From assembly GCF_003063315.1 (NCBI RefSeq), contig NZ_NERV01000001.1, forward strand, positions 930,001 through 994,000: a DNA stretch of 64,000 nucleotides, given 5' to 3'. Shown here piece after piece: positions 24,012-33,849 of this stretch. The position numbers were made by a program, and so were the translations under genes. Below the pieces are notes generated by a model that made no database searches, had not been told where the DNA came from, and saw nothing but the letters and a program-made list of their open reading frames with translations. How positions within the stretch are numbered: the first letter of the stretch is position 1; every line of letters starts with the position of its first letter. Source of the DNA: Limnohabitans sp. T6-5. Lineage in GTDB: Bacteria; Pseudomonadota; Gammaproteobacteria; Burkholderiales; Burkholderiaceae_C.

Positions 24012-25499
24012 TTACAAGAGCGCGTAATCGATGGTGGGCAAGCTCAGGGTGAACACCGTCCCCTTCCCTGGTTCGGACTTGAATGTCAGCTTGCCACCAT
24101 GCGACTCGATGATCGATTTGCTGAGCCACAAGCCCACCCCCATGCCTTGGGACTTGGTGGTTTTGAACAAGCTGAACACATCGTCGGCGCGCTCAGGGTC
24201 GATGCCCATGCCATTGTCTTGCACATGCAACTCCAGATGATCTTGGAGAACTTGACCGTGAACCTTCAAATGCGGATAGCGAACAGGGGACTCCAACATG
24301 GCATCGATCGCGTTGTTCAGCAAATTCAGCACCACTTGTTGCAATTGGGTCGCATCGCCCGTCAAACGGAAATTTTCATCAAATTCAGTGCTCAGCCGAA
24401 TTTCAGACTCCAGCATTTTGAAACTCACCAAATCAATCACATCCATCACCAGGCGCTCAAAATCCATGCGCGTGTATTCGCCTTTGCCCATGCGAAACAA
24501 GTTCCTGAGCTTGCGAATGATGTCCCCTGAACGCTGGGTATTTTTGACGATGGCATCGGCGACGGTCTTGAGCGTTTTCAGATCCGGCTGTGTCTGCTCC
24601 ACCATGGCTGTTGACAGTTTGCTTTGTACCAATTCCGCATGCAGCATCGTCGCGGTCAATGGCTGGTTAAGCTCATGGGCAAAACTGGCCACCAGCGCCC
24701 CCATGCCTGCGCTTTTGTTGGACAGGGTCAGCTGACGGATGATTTCCTCGCGCTCACGCAGCAAGGCGCCCAAGTCGTCCGAATGTTGCTGAAACAAGGA
24801 GGCGCGCTCTTGTTCGCGCGCCAATTGCTGCTCAGCCTGCAAGCGTGCACGGTGCGTCTGATCGATAAAGATCTGCATGAAGCCCACATTCAACATGCTG
24901 ATCGCCACAAACTGCCCGGCAAACACAATGAACTGGTCCCAGGACACGTCGTAAAGTTCGGTGGCTCCCCACCCCATCAACAACGCAAACGTCTTGATGC
25001 CCAAGCTGACGGTCAGCACGCCCCCCGCCGCCTTGACCGAGGTCGCCCCAATCGTGTCGTGCTCAACTCCGATGCGCTGACCAGACACAAAATATTCAAA
25101 GCAATTGAAGGTGAAATAGCCATAAAAAACCAACATGACCACTTCGACAGATGCGCCTGAAAACTGCAGCGTATAGCTGCCCGCCAGAAAAGCCAGATTC
25201 AGCAGGCCATGCACCCACAGCCAGGATGTGGGGGCGGCATCTGCCAAGGAGCGCAGGGCAATTTGCCGCCCCCAGTTGCCCAAAGCCATGAGCAAGACGC
25301 CCAAGACGACCACCGTGTCATCACTCAGCCATCCCCGGCTGCCAAACACACACAGGCTCAGTGCACTGAAGATGCCTGACAGACTCCACAAAGAGACCAG
25401 CTGGCTGCGAAAACGCGCCAAGCCATACCAAATGGCAGCATGCAACATCAAATAAAGGAACGCGTCCATCCAGAAGATGGTTTGCACGTCTGGGATCAA
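24012..25499 (-). CDS. Membrane-bound orphan sensor histidine kinase
   Basis: The 495-residue protein has an N-terminal block of about 210 residues with roughly seven hydrophobic helices (MDAFLYLMLHAAIWYGLA, VMLVFYGYFTFNCFEYFV, DQFIVFAGQFVAISMLNV) and a short coiled coil. A HisKA domain follows with the phosphoacceptor in SFAHELNQPLTATM (about residue 275), then an HATPase domain with LLNNAIDAML, DNGMGIDPE and GMGVGLWLSKSI. No periplasmic sensing loop of note and no PAS domain are present, so the signal is probably sensed in or at the membrane. No response regulator is nearby. It sits 14 bp ahead of the DUF3305 gene, so it is likely transcribed with the formate dehydrogenase maturation genes. 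Confidence 0.9.
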   Translation of the reverse strand: MIPDVQTIFWMDAFLYLMLHAAIWYGLARFRSQLVSLWSLSGIFSALSLCVFGSRGWLSDDTVVVLGVLLMALGNWGRQIALRSLADAAPTSWLWVHGLLNLAFLAGSYTLQFSGASVEVVMLVFYGYFTFNCFEYFVSGQRIGVEHDTIGATSVKAAGGVLTVSLGIKTFALLMGWGATELYDVSWDQFIVFAGQFVAISMLNVGFMQIFIDQTHRARLQAEQQLAREQERASLFQQHSDDLGALLREREEIIRQLTLSNKSAGMGALVASFAHELNQPLTATMLHAELVQSKLSTAMVEQTQPDLKTLKTVADAIVKNTQRSGDIIRKLRNLFRMGKGEYTRMDFERLVMDVIDLVSFKMLESEIRLSTEFDENFRLTGDATQLQQVVLNLLNNAIDAMLESPVRYPHLKVHGQVLQDHLELHVQDNGMGIDPERADDVFSLFKTTKSQGMGVGLWLSKSIIESHGGKLTFKSEPGKGTVFTLSLPTIDYALL

Positions 25500-25533
25500 A
25501 AAAGCTCTCCTTGGCTGTCAGCAGTCATATTCA

Positions 25534-25555
25534 AAAGGGGGTGCAATTCCCCCTC
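25534..25555 (-). terminator. Terminator downstream of fdsA
   Basis: A GGGGG/CCCCC stem around a 7-base loop, with four T residues after it on the minus strand. It lies in the 134-bp gap after the NAD-dependent formate dehydrogenase alpha gene and separates it from the kinase gene. The rest of that gap shows nothing codable; in particular no fdsD homologue is visible. Confidence 0.65.
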
Positions 25556-25633
25556 CTTGATGACTTTCAAGCCGCAGATTATGCGGTCAGCGCACGACCA
25601 GGGCGTCATGTGCGGGGCATGGGGCCCGCCATG

Positions 25634-28591
25634 TCAAGGGCTGGTCGTTGCTTGCTGAGCGTAACCCTGCACCACCGAAAGATCACCCCCAGCCCGGATG
25701 GCGACTGCGCAATACTTGAACTCGGGAATTTTCCCGAAAGGGTCCAGCGCTGCATTGGTCATCAGGTTGGCCGCCGCTTCGTAATACGCAAAGGGCACAA
25801 ACACCGCACCTTGGGGTGTGCCATCGTCGCGCCTGACATGCAGGGTGACTTGACCGCGGCGGGACTGGATTGTCAGCACATCGCCCGTACTCAAACCCAG
25901 CTGAGCCAAATCGCTGGCGCACATCGATGCCGTGGCCATGGGCTCAATGGCGTCGAGCACGGTGGCACGCCGGGTCATGCTGCCCGTGTGCCAGTGCTCC
26001 AGTTGTCTGCCGGTGATCAGCACAAAGGGGTATTGGGCATCGGGCCGCTCGTTAGCGGGAATGATGTCAGCGGGCACCAGATTCACGCGGCCGTCTTCGG
26101 TCGCGAAATGGTCAATGAACACCGTGGGGGCACCCGGGTCATCGGCGGTCAAGCAAGGGTAAGTCACGCTGGACTCGCGCTGCAAACGTTCCCAAGTGAT
26201 GCCCGAGATGGCGGAGTGCATGGCCCGGCGCATTTCGTCATAGACCTCGGCCACGCCATCGAATTCGCCTTCGTAGCCGCAGGCCAGTGGACGGCCACGG
26301 CCCCAATCCCCCACGGGGGTCGACAGGGTGTGCGAGGCATGGGCCCCGATGCGCTCAGCCATCTGCTGGATGATCCACAAATCGGGTTTGGCCTGGCCGG
26401 GCGGGTCAATCGCTTGCTTGCCCAATTGCACCATGCGGTCGGTGTTGCTGACGGTGCCGTTTTTCTCGGGCCAAGCGGTCGCGGGCAACACCACATCGGC
26501 CAGCCAGGCGGTTTCGGTCATGAAGATGTCCTGCACCACCAAATGGTCGAGCGATGCCAGCGCGTGGCGGGCATGGTTCAAGTCCGGGTCGCTCATGGCG
26601 GGGTTCTCGCCCATGATGTACATGCCGCGCACCTTGTGCGCATCGGTCTCGGGTGCCAGGATCTTGTGCATGATCTCCACCACCGTGTAGCCCGGTTGGG
26701 CATCCAGCGGGGTGCTCCAGAAGTCTTCAAACCAGGCGTGCGCCGCCCCGTTGGTCACGCGTTGGTAGTTGGGGAACATCATCGGGATCAAACCCGCGTC
26801 CGATGCACCTTGCACGTTGTTCTGGCCACGCAAAGGGTGCAGACCCGAGCCGGGTTTGCCGATCTGGCCCGTCACGGTGACCAAGGCGATCAAGCAACGG
26901 GCGTTGTCGGTGCCGTGGACGTGCTGGCTCACGCCCATGCCCCACAAAATCATGGCGCCTTTGGCTTTGGCAAACTCGCGTGCCACTTCGCGCAAGGTTT
27001 CTGCGGGCACGCCGCAAATGGGCGCCATCGCCTCAGGGCTGTAGCCTTTGACGTTCTCTTTCAGAGCTTCGTAATTGTTGGCACGATGGGCAATGAAGTC
27101 CTGATCGACCAAGCCTTCTTCGATCACCACATGGATGAGCGCATTGAGCATGGCCACATCGGTGTCGGGCTTGAATTGCAAGGTGCGCCAGGCGTGTTTG
27201 CCAATGTCGGTGACCCGGGGATCGGCCAACACGATTTTGGCGCCGCGCTTGGCGGCATTTTTCATCCAGGTCGCGGCCACAGGGTGGTTGGCCGTCGGGT
27301 TGGAGCCAATGACAAAAATCAAGTCTGAATGCTCCACGTCATTCACTTGGTTACTCACTGCACCTGAGCCTACGCCTTCCAGCAAAGCGGCCACACTGGA
27401 GGCATGGCACAAGCGTGTGCAGTGGTCGACGTTGTTGGAGCCAAATCCGGTGCGCACCAATTTTTGGAACAAGTAGGCTTCTTCGTTGCTGCCTTTGGCG
27501 GAACCGAATCCGGCCAAGGCCTTGGGGCCAAACTGGTCACGCAATTGTTTCAATTGGCCAGCGCCCAAGGCCAGGGCTTCTTCCCAAGTGGCTTCGCGGA
27601 ACACCTCGGACCAATCGGCACTGTCGCGGTTCAAGCGGTTGAGCAACTCTGGGTCTTTGGAAACCCCGTCCTTGCGGATCAAGGGCACTGTCAGGCGCTG
27701 TGGGCTGGCGGCGTAGTCAAAGCCAAATCGCCCTTTGACACAGAGGCGGTTGTGGTTGGCGGGGCCATCGCGCCCGTCCACACTCACGATCACGTTGTCT
27801 TTGACGTTGTAAGTCAACAAACAACCCACGCCGCAAAATGGACACACCGAATCGACCTTTTTGTCGACCACTTGCGTGCCCACTTGGGTTTTGGGCATCA
27901 GGGCACCTGTGGGGCAGGCCTGCACACATTCACCGCAAGCCACGCAGGTGCTGTCGCCCATGGCATCGCCCAGGTCAAACACGATTTCACTGTGCGCGCC
28001 GCGCGAGGCGTAACCAATGACGCCATTGACCTGCTCTTCACGGCAAGCACGAACGCAGCGGTTGCACTGGATACAAGCGTCCAGATTCACGGCCATGGCG
28101 GGATGGGAGACATCGGTCTCGGGCTGTTCGCGGCGCAGGGCTTTCAGCTCAGGGCGCACCGTCACGTCCATGCGGCTGGCCCAGTCGCTCAGTTCACCGT
28201 GCTGCCCCGTGTCGGTGGCTGCACCCTGACCGGTCACGTCAGCGTCGTTCCATTTGTGTCCCACGTCGGGCATGTCAGACAGCAGCATCTCCAGCACCAT
28301 CTTTTGGCTTTTGACAGCGCGCTCACTTTGGGCCTGCACTTGCATGCCCTCGGTGGCACTGCGACAGCAACTGGGGGCCAGTGTGCGTTCGCCTGCGATC
28401 TCGACCACACAAGCGCGGCAATTGCCGTCGGCGCGGTACCCGTCCTTGTAGCAAAGGTGGGGAATATCGATGCCATGGCGCTTGGCGGCCTTGAGGATGG
28501 TTTCGCCCTCATAAGCATGGATGGTTTGGGCGTCGAGCTTGAATTCGACGGTTTTCGGGGTCACTTCGGACAAAGAGGTCGGTGCGTTCAC
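25634..28591 (-). CDS. fdsA: NAD-dependent formate dehydrogenase, alpha subunit
   Basis: The 985-residue catalytic subunit of the soluble Fds-type enzyme. A 2Fe-2S NuoG-like domain comes first (HLCYKDGYRADGNCRACVVE), then 4Fe-4S groups CIQCNRCVRACREE and CVACGECVQACPTGAL, and the molybdopterin domain with CPFCGVGCLLTYN. The active-site cysteine is in DHCTRLCHASSV. There is no signal peptide, so it is cytoplasmic. The start is a GTG overlapping the stop of the FdsGB gene, with GGAG 7 bases ahead; earlier in-frame codons lie inside that gene. Formate electrons pass through its clusters to FdsGB and NAD. Confidence 0.93.
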   Translation of the reverse strand: MNAPTSLSEVTPKTVEFKLDAQTIHAYEGETILKAAKRHGIDIPHLCYKDGYRADGNCRACVVEIAGERTLAPSCCRSATEGMQVQAQSERAVKSQKMVLEMLLSDMPDVGHKWNDADVTGQGAATDTGQHGELSDWASRMDVTVRPELKALRREQPETDVSHPAMAVNLDACIQCNRCVRACREEQVNGVIGYASRGAHSEIVFDLGDAMGDSTCVACGECVQACPTGALMPKTQVGTQVVDKKVDSVCPFCGVGCLLTYNVKDNVIVSVDGRDGPANHNRLCVKGRFGFDYAASPQRLTVPLIRKDGVSKDPELLNRLNRDSADWSEVFREATWEEALALGAGQLKQLRDQFGPKALAGFGSAKGSNEEAYLFQKLVRTGFGSNNVDHCTRLCHASSVAALLEGVGSGAVSNQVNDVEHSDLIFVIGSNPTANHPVAATWMKNAAKRGAKIVLADPRVTDIGKHAWRTLQFKPDTDVAMLNALIHVVIEEGLVDQDFIAHRANNYEALKENVKGYSPEAMAPICGVPAETLREVAREFAKAKGAMILWGMGVSQHVHGTDNARCLIALVTVTGQIGKPGSGLHPLRGQNNVQGASDAGLIPMMFPNYQRVTNGAAHAWFEDFWSTPLDAQPGYTVVEIMHKILAPETDAHKVRGMYIMGENPAMSDPDLNHARHALASLDHLVVQDIFMTETAWLADVVLPATAWPEKNGTVSNTDRMVQLGKQAIDPPGQAKPDLWIIQQMAERIGAHASHTLSTPVGDWGRGRPLACGYEGEFDGVAEVYDEMRRAMHSAISGITWERLQRESSVTYPCLTADDPGAPTVFIDHFATEDGRVNLVPADIIPANERPDAQYPFVLITGRQLEHWHTGSMTRRATVLDAIEPMATASMCASDLAQLGLSTGDVLTIQSRRGQVTLHVRRDDGTPQGAVFVPFAYYEAAANLMTNAALDPFGKIPEFKYCAVAIRAGGDLSVVQGYAQQATTSP

Positions 28592-30402
28592 AGCGATGCT
28601 CCAATTTCCTGAGGAAAATATTTCTGGACGCAGCGAACCGGATTGGGCGCCGCTTGACCGAGACCACAAATGGAGGCATCGGTCATCACCCCATTGAGGT
28701 CCTCCAGTGTGGCGTTGTCCCACACCTGGGCGTCCATCAATGCGGCCGCTTTGGCCGTGCCCACCCGGCATGGCGTGCACTGCCCGCAGCTTTCGTGGGC
28801 AAAGAAGTTCATCATGTTCAAAGCAGCATCTCGCGCTTTGTCTTGGTGTCCCAACACGATCACGGCCGCTGAACCGATGAAGCAGCCATACGGCTGCAGG
28901 GTGTCAAAGTCGAGTGGAATGTCACCCATGCTGGCGGGCAAAATGCCGCCCGAAGCGCCACCTGGCAAATAGGCATACAGCTCATGGCCTGGGGCCATGC
29001 CACCGCAGTATTCGTTGATCAACTCTTTGACAGTGATGCCCGCTGGTGCGAGTTTCACCCCGGGGTGTTTGACGCGTCCGCTGACACTGAAACTGCGCAA
29101 GCCTTTGCGCCCATTGCGGCCAAAGCCACTGAACCATTGCGGCCCCCGCTGCACGATGTCGCGCACCCAGAACAGGGTTTCGAAGTTGTGCTCCAGCGTC
29201 GGGCGGCCAAAGAGGCCCACTTGCGCGATGTAAGGCGGGCGCATGCGCGGCTCACCCCGTTTGCCTTCAATGCTTTCGATCATGGCGGACTCTTCGCCAC
29301 AGATGTAGGCACCGGCACCGCGACGCAGCTCGATCAAGGGCAATTTGCAAGGCGGGTTCGCCTGCAACTTGGCCAACTCGGCCTCCAGCAGTTCGCGGCA
29401 GCCGTGGTATTCGTCACGCAAATAAATGTAGCAAGCGTCAATGCCCACCACCTGCGCGGCCACCAGCATGCCTTCCAAAAAACGGTGCGGGTCGCGCTCC
29501 AGATAAGTGCGGTCTTTGAAGGTGCCAGGCTCACCCTCGTCAATGTTCACCGCCATCAGTTTGGGAGCGATTTGGTCGCGCACGATGCGCCACTTGCGCC
29601 CGGCCGGGAAGCCTGCGCCACCCAAGCCGCGCAGGCCCGAGTCTTCCATGGCTTGGATGCACGACTCGGCGTCGAGACGACCCGAAGCGACGTCCTTGAG
29701 CAAGGCGTAACCGCCTTGGGCCAAATACGCGTCCATGCCCACATAGGCGGGCGCGGTGCTCACATCGGACACAGGCGAGACCGCTTGTTCTGCCAACGCT
29801 GCCGCATCGAACTGCGCTTGGTCTGCCGCCTTGGGGTGGCCGTGCAAGTTGGCAGTGACTGCCTTGGCCACCGCCTCGGTGGTCGCAAAGGGCACGGGAT
29901 GCTGGTGCACCACCACTGCAGGCGCTTGCTCACAGCGGCCAATGCAGGGCGCTGCGATCACACGCACATCGCCTGAACCCAAAATTTGGGGCAATCGGGC
30001 CAACAAGTCTTGCGCCCCCGCCAGCTCACAGCTCAGGCCATCACAGACCCGTACAGTCAAGCCCGGCGCGACGTCGTCACCCTTGATCACTTCAAAGTGG
30101 TGATAGAAGGTGGCGACCTCGTACACCTCGGCCATCGGGATGTTCATCTCTTTGGCCAGCGCCACCAGATGGTGATCGTGCAGCCCGCCGAAATGGTCAT
30201 TGAGCACATGCAAGTGTTCGATCAACAGATCACGCCGATGGGGTGCCGCACCCAACAATTCGCGCACGGCGGCCAAAGAGGCATCGTCAGTTTGACGGCC
30301 TTTGAGTTTGCTTTTGGAGCGGATGCGCTGGCGCATGTCGTCGACCGTGGCCAAGGTCACGGCAGACGACGAATGGGGAACTGAACTTTGAGAATTTTGC
30401 AT
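28588..30402 (-). CDS. NAD-dependent formate dehydrogenase, fused gamma-beta subunit (FdsG-FdsB)
   Basis: The 604-residue protein joins two subunits encoded separately in Cupriavidus and Rhodobacter. Residues about 30-170 are NuoE/FdsG-like with the 2Fe-2S ligands in VCDGLSCELAG and APCIGRCEQAP. After a linker, about 225-604 is NuoF/FdsB-like with FMN-loop GLRGLGGAGFPAGRKW, NAD-site GAGAYICGEESAMIESIEG and the 4Fe-4S group ESCGQCTPCRVG plus a later cysteine. It transfers electrons from FdsA to NAD. The chosen ATG (MQNSQ) lies about 50 bp after a terminator, so the promoter must be in or before that gap. A GTG/TGA overlap joins it to fdsA. Confidence 0.93.
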   Translation of the reverse strand: MQNSQSSVPHSSSAVTLATVDDMRQRIRSKSKLKGRQTDDASLAAVRELLGAAPHRRDLLIEHLHVLNDHFGGLHDHHLVALAKEMNIPMAEVYEVATFYHHFEVIKGDDVAPGLTVRVCDGLSCELAGAQDLLARLPQILGSGDVRVIAAPCIGRCEQAPAVVVHQHPVPFATTEAVAKAVTANLHGHPKAADQAQFDAAALAEQAVSPVSDVSTAPAYVGMDAYLAQGGYALLKDVASGRLDAESCIQAMEDSGLRGLGGAGFPAGRKWRIVRDQIAPKLMAVNIDEGEPGTFKDRTYLERDPHRFLEGMLVAAQVVGIDACYIYLRDEYHGCRELLEAELAKLQANPPCKLPLIELRRGAGAYICGEESAMIESIEGKRGEPRMRPPYIAQVGLFGRPTLEHNFETLFWVRDIVQRGPQWFSGFGRNGRKGLRSFSVSGRVKHPGVKLAPAGITVKELINEYCGGMAPGHELYAYLPGGASGGILPASMGDIPLDFDTLQPYGCFIGSAAVIVLGHQDKARDAALNMMNFFAHESCGQCTPCRVGTAKAAALMDAQVWDNATLEDLNGVMTDASICGLGQAAPNPVRCVQKYFPQEIGASL

Positions 30403-30450
30403 GGATCGTCCATTGAAACATATGCGCACCAAGGCAGTTTCGCCAAAACC

Positions 30451-30490
30451 AAAAAGCCCCGCAAACGCAATGACTGCGACAGCGGGGCTT
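30451..30490 (-). terminator. Rho-independent terminator of the OFA transporter gene
   Basis: A 9-bp stem AAGCCCCGC/GCGGGGCTT with a further short inner pairing is followed on the minus strand by five T residues. It separates the transporter from the FdsGB-FdsA operon. Confidence 0.82.
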
Positions 30491-30524
30491 GAGCAGGCGC
30501 TTTACCGACGCGGTGTTGGGCGCA

Positions 30525-32171
30525 TCAGGCGAAGAACTTCGCGACGCTGAGCAAGGTTCTGTAGATGCCCCAAGCCAAGGGGATGCCAACAGCCACCCAA
30601 GCCAATGCCACGAACATGGGACTCACCGCATCCGACCCTGAGGCTTCGCCACCGCGCACCACTTCAGAGGCGACCGCCTTTTCGTGGGCCAGGCGTTTTT
30701 CGTGCGCCAGCTCGTCTGGCGTCATGAACCATTTGTCGTTCAGCGGTTTGACCAGCAAGTTGCAAATCAAGCCCACCACCAGCATGCCCACCAGGATGTA
30801 CATGGTTTGGTTGTAAACCTGCTCACGCGGGATGCCCAAGCCCAGTTGGTATTCGCGCATGTAGTTCACCACCACCGGGCCGAGCACACCCGCCGTAGCC
30901 CATGCCGTGAGCAAGCGGCCATGGATGGCGCCCACCATTTGTGTGCCAAAAATGTCGGCCAGGTAAGCCGGCACGGTCGCGAAGCCACCGCCGTACATGC
31001 TCAAAATGATGCAGAAGGCGGCCACAAACAACACAATGCTGCCCGCTGCGGCGCTGCCTGGCACACTGAAATACAGCACGCCACCGAGCACAAAGAACAC
31101 GATGTAGGTCAGCTTGCGGCCCAGTTTGTCAGACAGGCTGGCCCAGAAAAAGCGGCCACCGATGTTGAACAAGCTCAAGAGCGCAGTGAAACCCGCAGCC
31201 ACCGTGGCAATGGCTTTGAGTTGGTCCTTGTCCAGATCACCAAACTTTGCAGGGACACCGATCAAGGTGCCACCAAAAACTTCTTGCAGCATGGGCGAAG
31301 CCATGCCAATCACACCGATGCCTGCGCTCACGTTCATGCACAGCACCATCCAGATCAGCCAGAACTGGGGAATGCCCCAGACCTTGCTCACATGCACGTG
31401 ACGCTGCGTGATCATGGCGTTGTTCACTTGGGCAGGGGGTGGCGTCCAGCCCGCTGGCTTCCAGCCCGTTTCAGGCACCCGGTAACCCAGAGCGCCCGCC
31501 ATCATGAACACGAAGTACCCCAAGGCCATGACGATGAAGGTTTGCATCACGCCCACGTCGGTGGGGGTGGCGAAATACTTCATCAGGTCAGCGGCCAAAG
31601 GCGAACCAATCATTGCGCCGCCGCCAAAGCCCATGATGGCCATGCCCGTGGCCATGCCGCGGCGATCGGGGAACCACTTGATCAAGGTCGAAACCGGCGA
31701 GATGTAGCCCAATCCCAAACCAATGCCGCCGATGATGCCGGAGCCGACAATCATCAACCAGAACTGGTGCAGGTAAATGCCCAAGGCCGACAGCAGCATG
31801 CCGCCACACCAGCACAGCGCCGAAACGACACCCGCCTTGCGAGGACCGGCACGTTCAAGCCAGCCACCCCAAGTGGCCGCACTGGTGCCCAGCAACACGA
31901 AGAACAGGGTGTACATCCACCCCAAGGTTGAAATTTGCCAGTCGCAGCTGGTGGTGAAGAGTTGCGCCCAGAACCCCACATCAGGGCCACATTTGACTGC
32001 ATCCTTGATGCCGATCGCTTTGGACAGCGGCAACCAAAACACCGAAAAACCATACGCCATGCCAATGCACAGGTGAATGGCCAAGGCAGCAGGGGGAACC
32101 AACCAACGGTTAAAGCCGGGGCCGGCGATGATCCGTTCTTTGTCCAACCAACCAGGCGATTGAGTCGTCAT
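30525..32171 (-). CDS. OFA-family major facilitator transporter (oxalate/formate antiporter type)
   Basis: A 548-residue inner-membrane carrier with 12 predicted helices. The N-terminal GPGFNRWLVPPAALAIHLCIGMAYGFSVFW is typical of the OxlT/YhjX group. The MFS loop between helices 2 and 3 reads GGWLERAGPRKAG, and helix 4-5 contains GLGLGYISPVSTLIKWFPDRRGMATG, as in OFA members. The C-terminus is extended by about 60 residues with a charged loop and one more helix. The exact substrate is not proven by sequence. Its place between the NAD-linked formate dehydrogenase and the formate-releasing box pathway makes formate a reasonable guess. Confidence 0.85.
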   Translation of the reverse strand: MTTQSPGWLDKERIIAGPGFNRWLVPPAALAIHLCIGMAYGFSVFWLPLSKAIGIKDAVKCGPDVGFWAQLFTTSCDWQISTLGWMYTLFFVLLGTSAATWGGWLERAGPRKAGVVSALCWCGGMLLSALGIYLHQFWLMIVGSGIIGGIGLGLGYISPVSTLIKWFPDRRGMATGMAIMGFGGGAMIGSPLAADLMKYFATPTDVGVMQTFIVMALGYFVFMMAGALGYRVPETGWKPAGWTPPPAQVNNAMITQRHVHVSKVWGIPQFWLIWMVLCMNVSAGIGVIGMASPMLQEVFGGTLIGVPAKFGDLDKDQLKAIATVAAGFTALLSLFNIGGRFFWASLSDKLGRKLTYIVFFVLGGVLYFSVPGSAAAGSIVLFVAAFCIILSMYGGGFATVPAYLADIFGTQMVGAIHGRLLTAWATAGVLGPVVVNYMREYQLGLGIPREQVYNQTMYILVGMLVVGLICNLLVKPLNDKWFMTPDELAHEKRLAHEKAVASEVVRGGEASGSDAVSPMFVALAWVAVGIPLAWGIYRTLLSVAKFFA

Positions 32172-32269
32172 GCAAATACTCCAAAGGTTCATGGATGCTG
32201 GTCTAAGCCAACACGGCCGAGATCAAGTGAACGTTGAGAATCTGCGCCAAAGCTGAATGAAAACTTACA

Positions 32270-32284
32270 TGAATCACTGATTCA
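32270..32284. promoter_or_regulatory. Palindrome upstream of the OFA transporter
   Basis: TGAATCACTGATTCA is a perfect 7-bp inverted repeat around one C, about 100 bp upstream of the transporter start. The 189-bp gap between transporter and boxA holds no gene. The site is a candidate operator without a known binder. Confidence 0.35.
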
Positions 32285-32360
32285 CCTCAAGGCAAGGGAT
32301 AACCATGACCAATGACTGAATCCAATTTTTCACTGAGCCCTATAAAAAAAATCAATTGAA

Positions 32361-33671
32361 TCAGTAAGTTTCCAGATGCAGTCGACCTTGTTGCTTGAGG
32401 GACTGACCCAACGCTTCCCAATCCAAGCCCGCGTTTTGTGCGATGTCACGCAAGGCCATGACCACGCCCTCTTCCATGCTCTTGAGGCCACACACATAGA
32501 AACAGGTGTTGCCGTCTTTGAGCAGGGCCGCCACATCGGCAGCGCGGTCGCGCAGGGCGTCCTGCACGTAGCGTTTTGTTTTGCCTGCTTCGCGCGAGAA
32601 AGCAAATTCGATGTCGATGAAGTCTTTGGGCAGGTTGTTCAGCGGTCCAAAGTACGGCAACTCAGCGGGCGTGCGGGCGCCGAAAAACAGCATCAGCTTG
32701 CCGCCTTCAAACTTGCCGCTGGCGCGCAGGCGGCGACGCCATTCGGTCATGGCGCGCATGGGCGCAGAGCCTGTGCCGGTGCAGATCATGACGATGTTGC
32801 TCTTGGGGTGGTTGGGCATCAGGAAGCTGGCACCGAACGGCCCAATCACCTGCACCTTGTCGCCCACATTGAGGTCGCACATGTAGTTGGAGCCCACACC
32901 GCGCACAGGCTTGCCGTCGTGGTCTTCGAGCACCCGCTTGATGGTCAGCGACAAGTTGTTGTGGCCTGGCCGCTCGCCGTTGCGGGGGCTGGCAATCGAG
33001 TACTGGCGCGCATGGTGCGGCTTGCCTTTGGCGTCTTCGCCGGGAGGCAAGATGCCAATCGATTGGCCTTCGAGCACCGGGAAAGGCAGGTTGCCGAAAT
33101 CGAGCACGATGTGGTGGGTGTCGTAGTCTTTGCCGACTTCGGTCACGCGCAGGTTGCCCGTGACGGTGGCGGTGATGGTTTTGTCGGCAGCTTTGGGGCC
33201 ATAGAGGTTGGTGTAGGCGTGGGCGGCCGACCAAGGGGGAATGGTCGCACCGAACTGGGCCGAATTGAAGCCCGAAGCGACAGCGGTTGTGGCTGCCGAT
33301 GCCGAAGAGGCGGCAGCTTGCACAGCGGCTTGTGCTTCTTGTTCTGCGACAGCGGCATCACCGCCACCCGTGTCACCTGTTGCTTCGGCCAGTTCTTCGG
33401 CACTCAGTTCAGCAGGCAGCTCGTCCCACTTGAGTTGTTCTTCGATGCTGTAGGCCTTGGCCTTGGGCATCATGCGCCAGTTGTCAATCGAGCCTGTAGG
33501 GCATGGCGAGATGCAGTCCATGCAGAGGTTGCAGATGTCGGCCTTGACCACGTAGTTGAGCGAGTCGTGCGTGATCGCACCCACCGGGCAGATCGCTTCG
33601 CAGGTGTTGCAGCGGATGCAGATCTCGGGGTCGATGACGTGCTGTTTGATCAGCGTTGCTTCGGTGCTCAT
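32361..33671 (-). CDS. boxA: Benzoyl-CoA 2,3-epoxidase, reductase component BoxA
   Basis: BoxA feeds NADPH electrons to the oxygenase BoxB. The 436-residue protein has two N-terminal 4Fe-4S groups ([16 protein letters not shown] and [16 protein letters not shown]), an Ala/Thr-rich linker of about 60 residues, and a ferredoxin-NADP reductase domain with the FAD motif RQYSIASP and the nucleotide motif [12 protein letters not shown]. It ends in the aromatic residue Y. The chosen ATG ([20 protein letters not shown]) starts right before the first cluster. It is separated from boxB by about 300 bp containing two long hairpins, unusual for genes of one pathway read in one direction. Confidence 0.95.
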   Translation of the reverse strand: MSTEATLIKQHVIDPEICIRCNTCEAICPVGAITHDSLNYVVKADICNLCMDCISPCPTGSIDNWRMMPKAKAYSIEEQLKWDELPAELSAEELAEATGDTGGGDAAVAEQEAQAAVQAAASSASAATTAVASGFNSAQFGATIPPWSAAHAYTNLYGPKAADKTITATVTGNLRVTEVGKDYDTHHIVLDFGNLPFPVLEGQSIGILPPGEDAKGKPHHARQYSIASPRNGERPGHNNLSLTIKRVLEDHDGKPVRGVGSNYMCDLNVGDKVQVIGPFGASFLMPNHPKSNIVMICTGTGSAPMRAMTEWRRRLRASGKFEGGKLMLFFGARTPAELPYFGPLNNLPKDFIDIEFAFSREAGKTKRYVQDALRDRAADVAALLKDGNTCFYVCGLKSMEEGVVMALRDIAQNAGLDWEALGQSLKQQGRLHLETY

Positions 33672-33717
33672 GTCTTGACTTTCGGGTGTTTTGTCTTTGG
33701 GGTCTGCGTGGTCCGCA

Positions 33718-33789
33718 ACGGCATGGCCTGGGGCCGGGCGCCTCATACTGGGGTACCAGAAATCGGCGCCCGGCCCCAGGCCATGCCGT
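33718..33789. repeat. Long perfect hairpin 1 in the boxB-boxA gap
   Basis: Perfect 25-bp arms at 33718-33742 and 33765-33789 (core GGCCTGGGGCCGGGCGCC) enclose a 22-base loop, 33743-33764. The loop holds CTGGGGTACCAG and is the exact reverse complement of the loop of hairpin 2. No T-run follows on either strand, so it is not an ordinary terminator. Confidence 0.95.
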
Positions 33790-33849
33790 CGCTCTGTGCC
33801 AGTTTTAGCCTCGGCAGTCTACCGGTGTTTGTGCGCTGTGCGCACTCAT

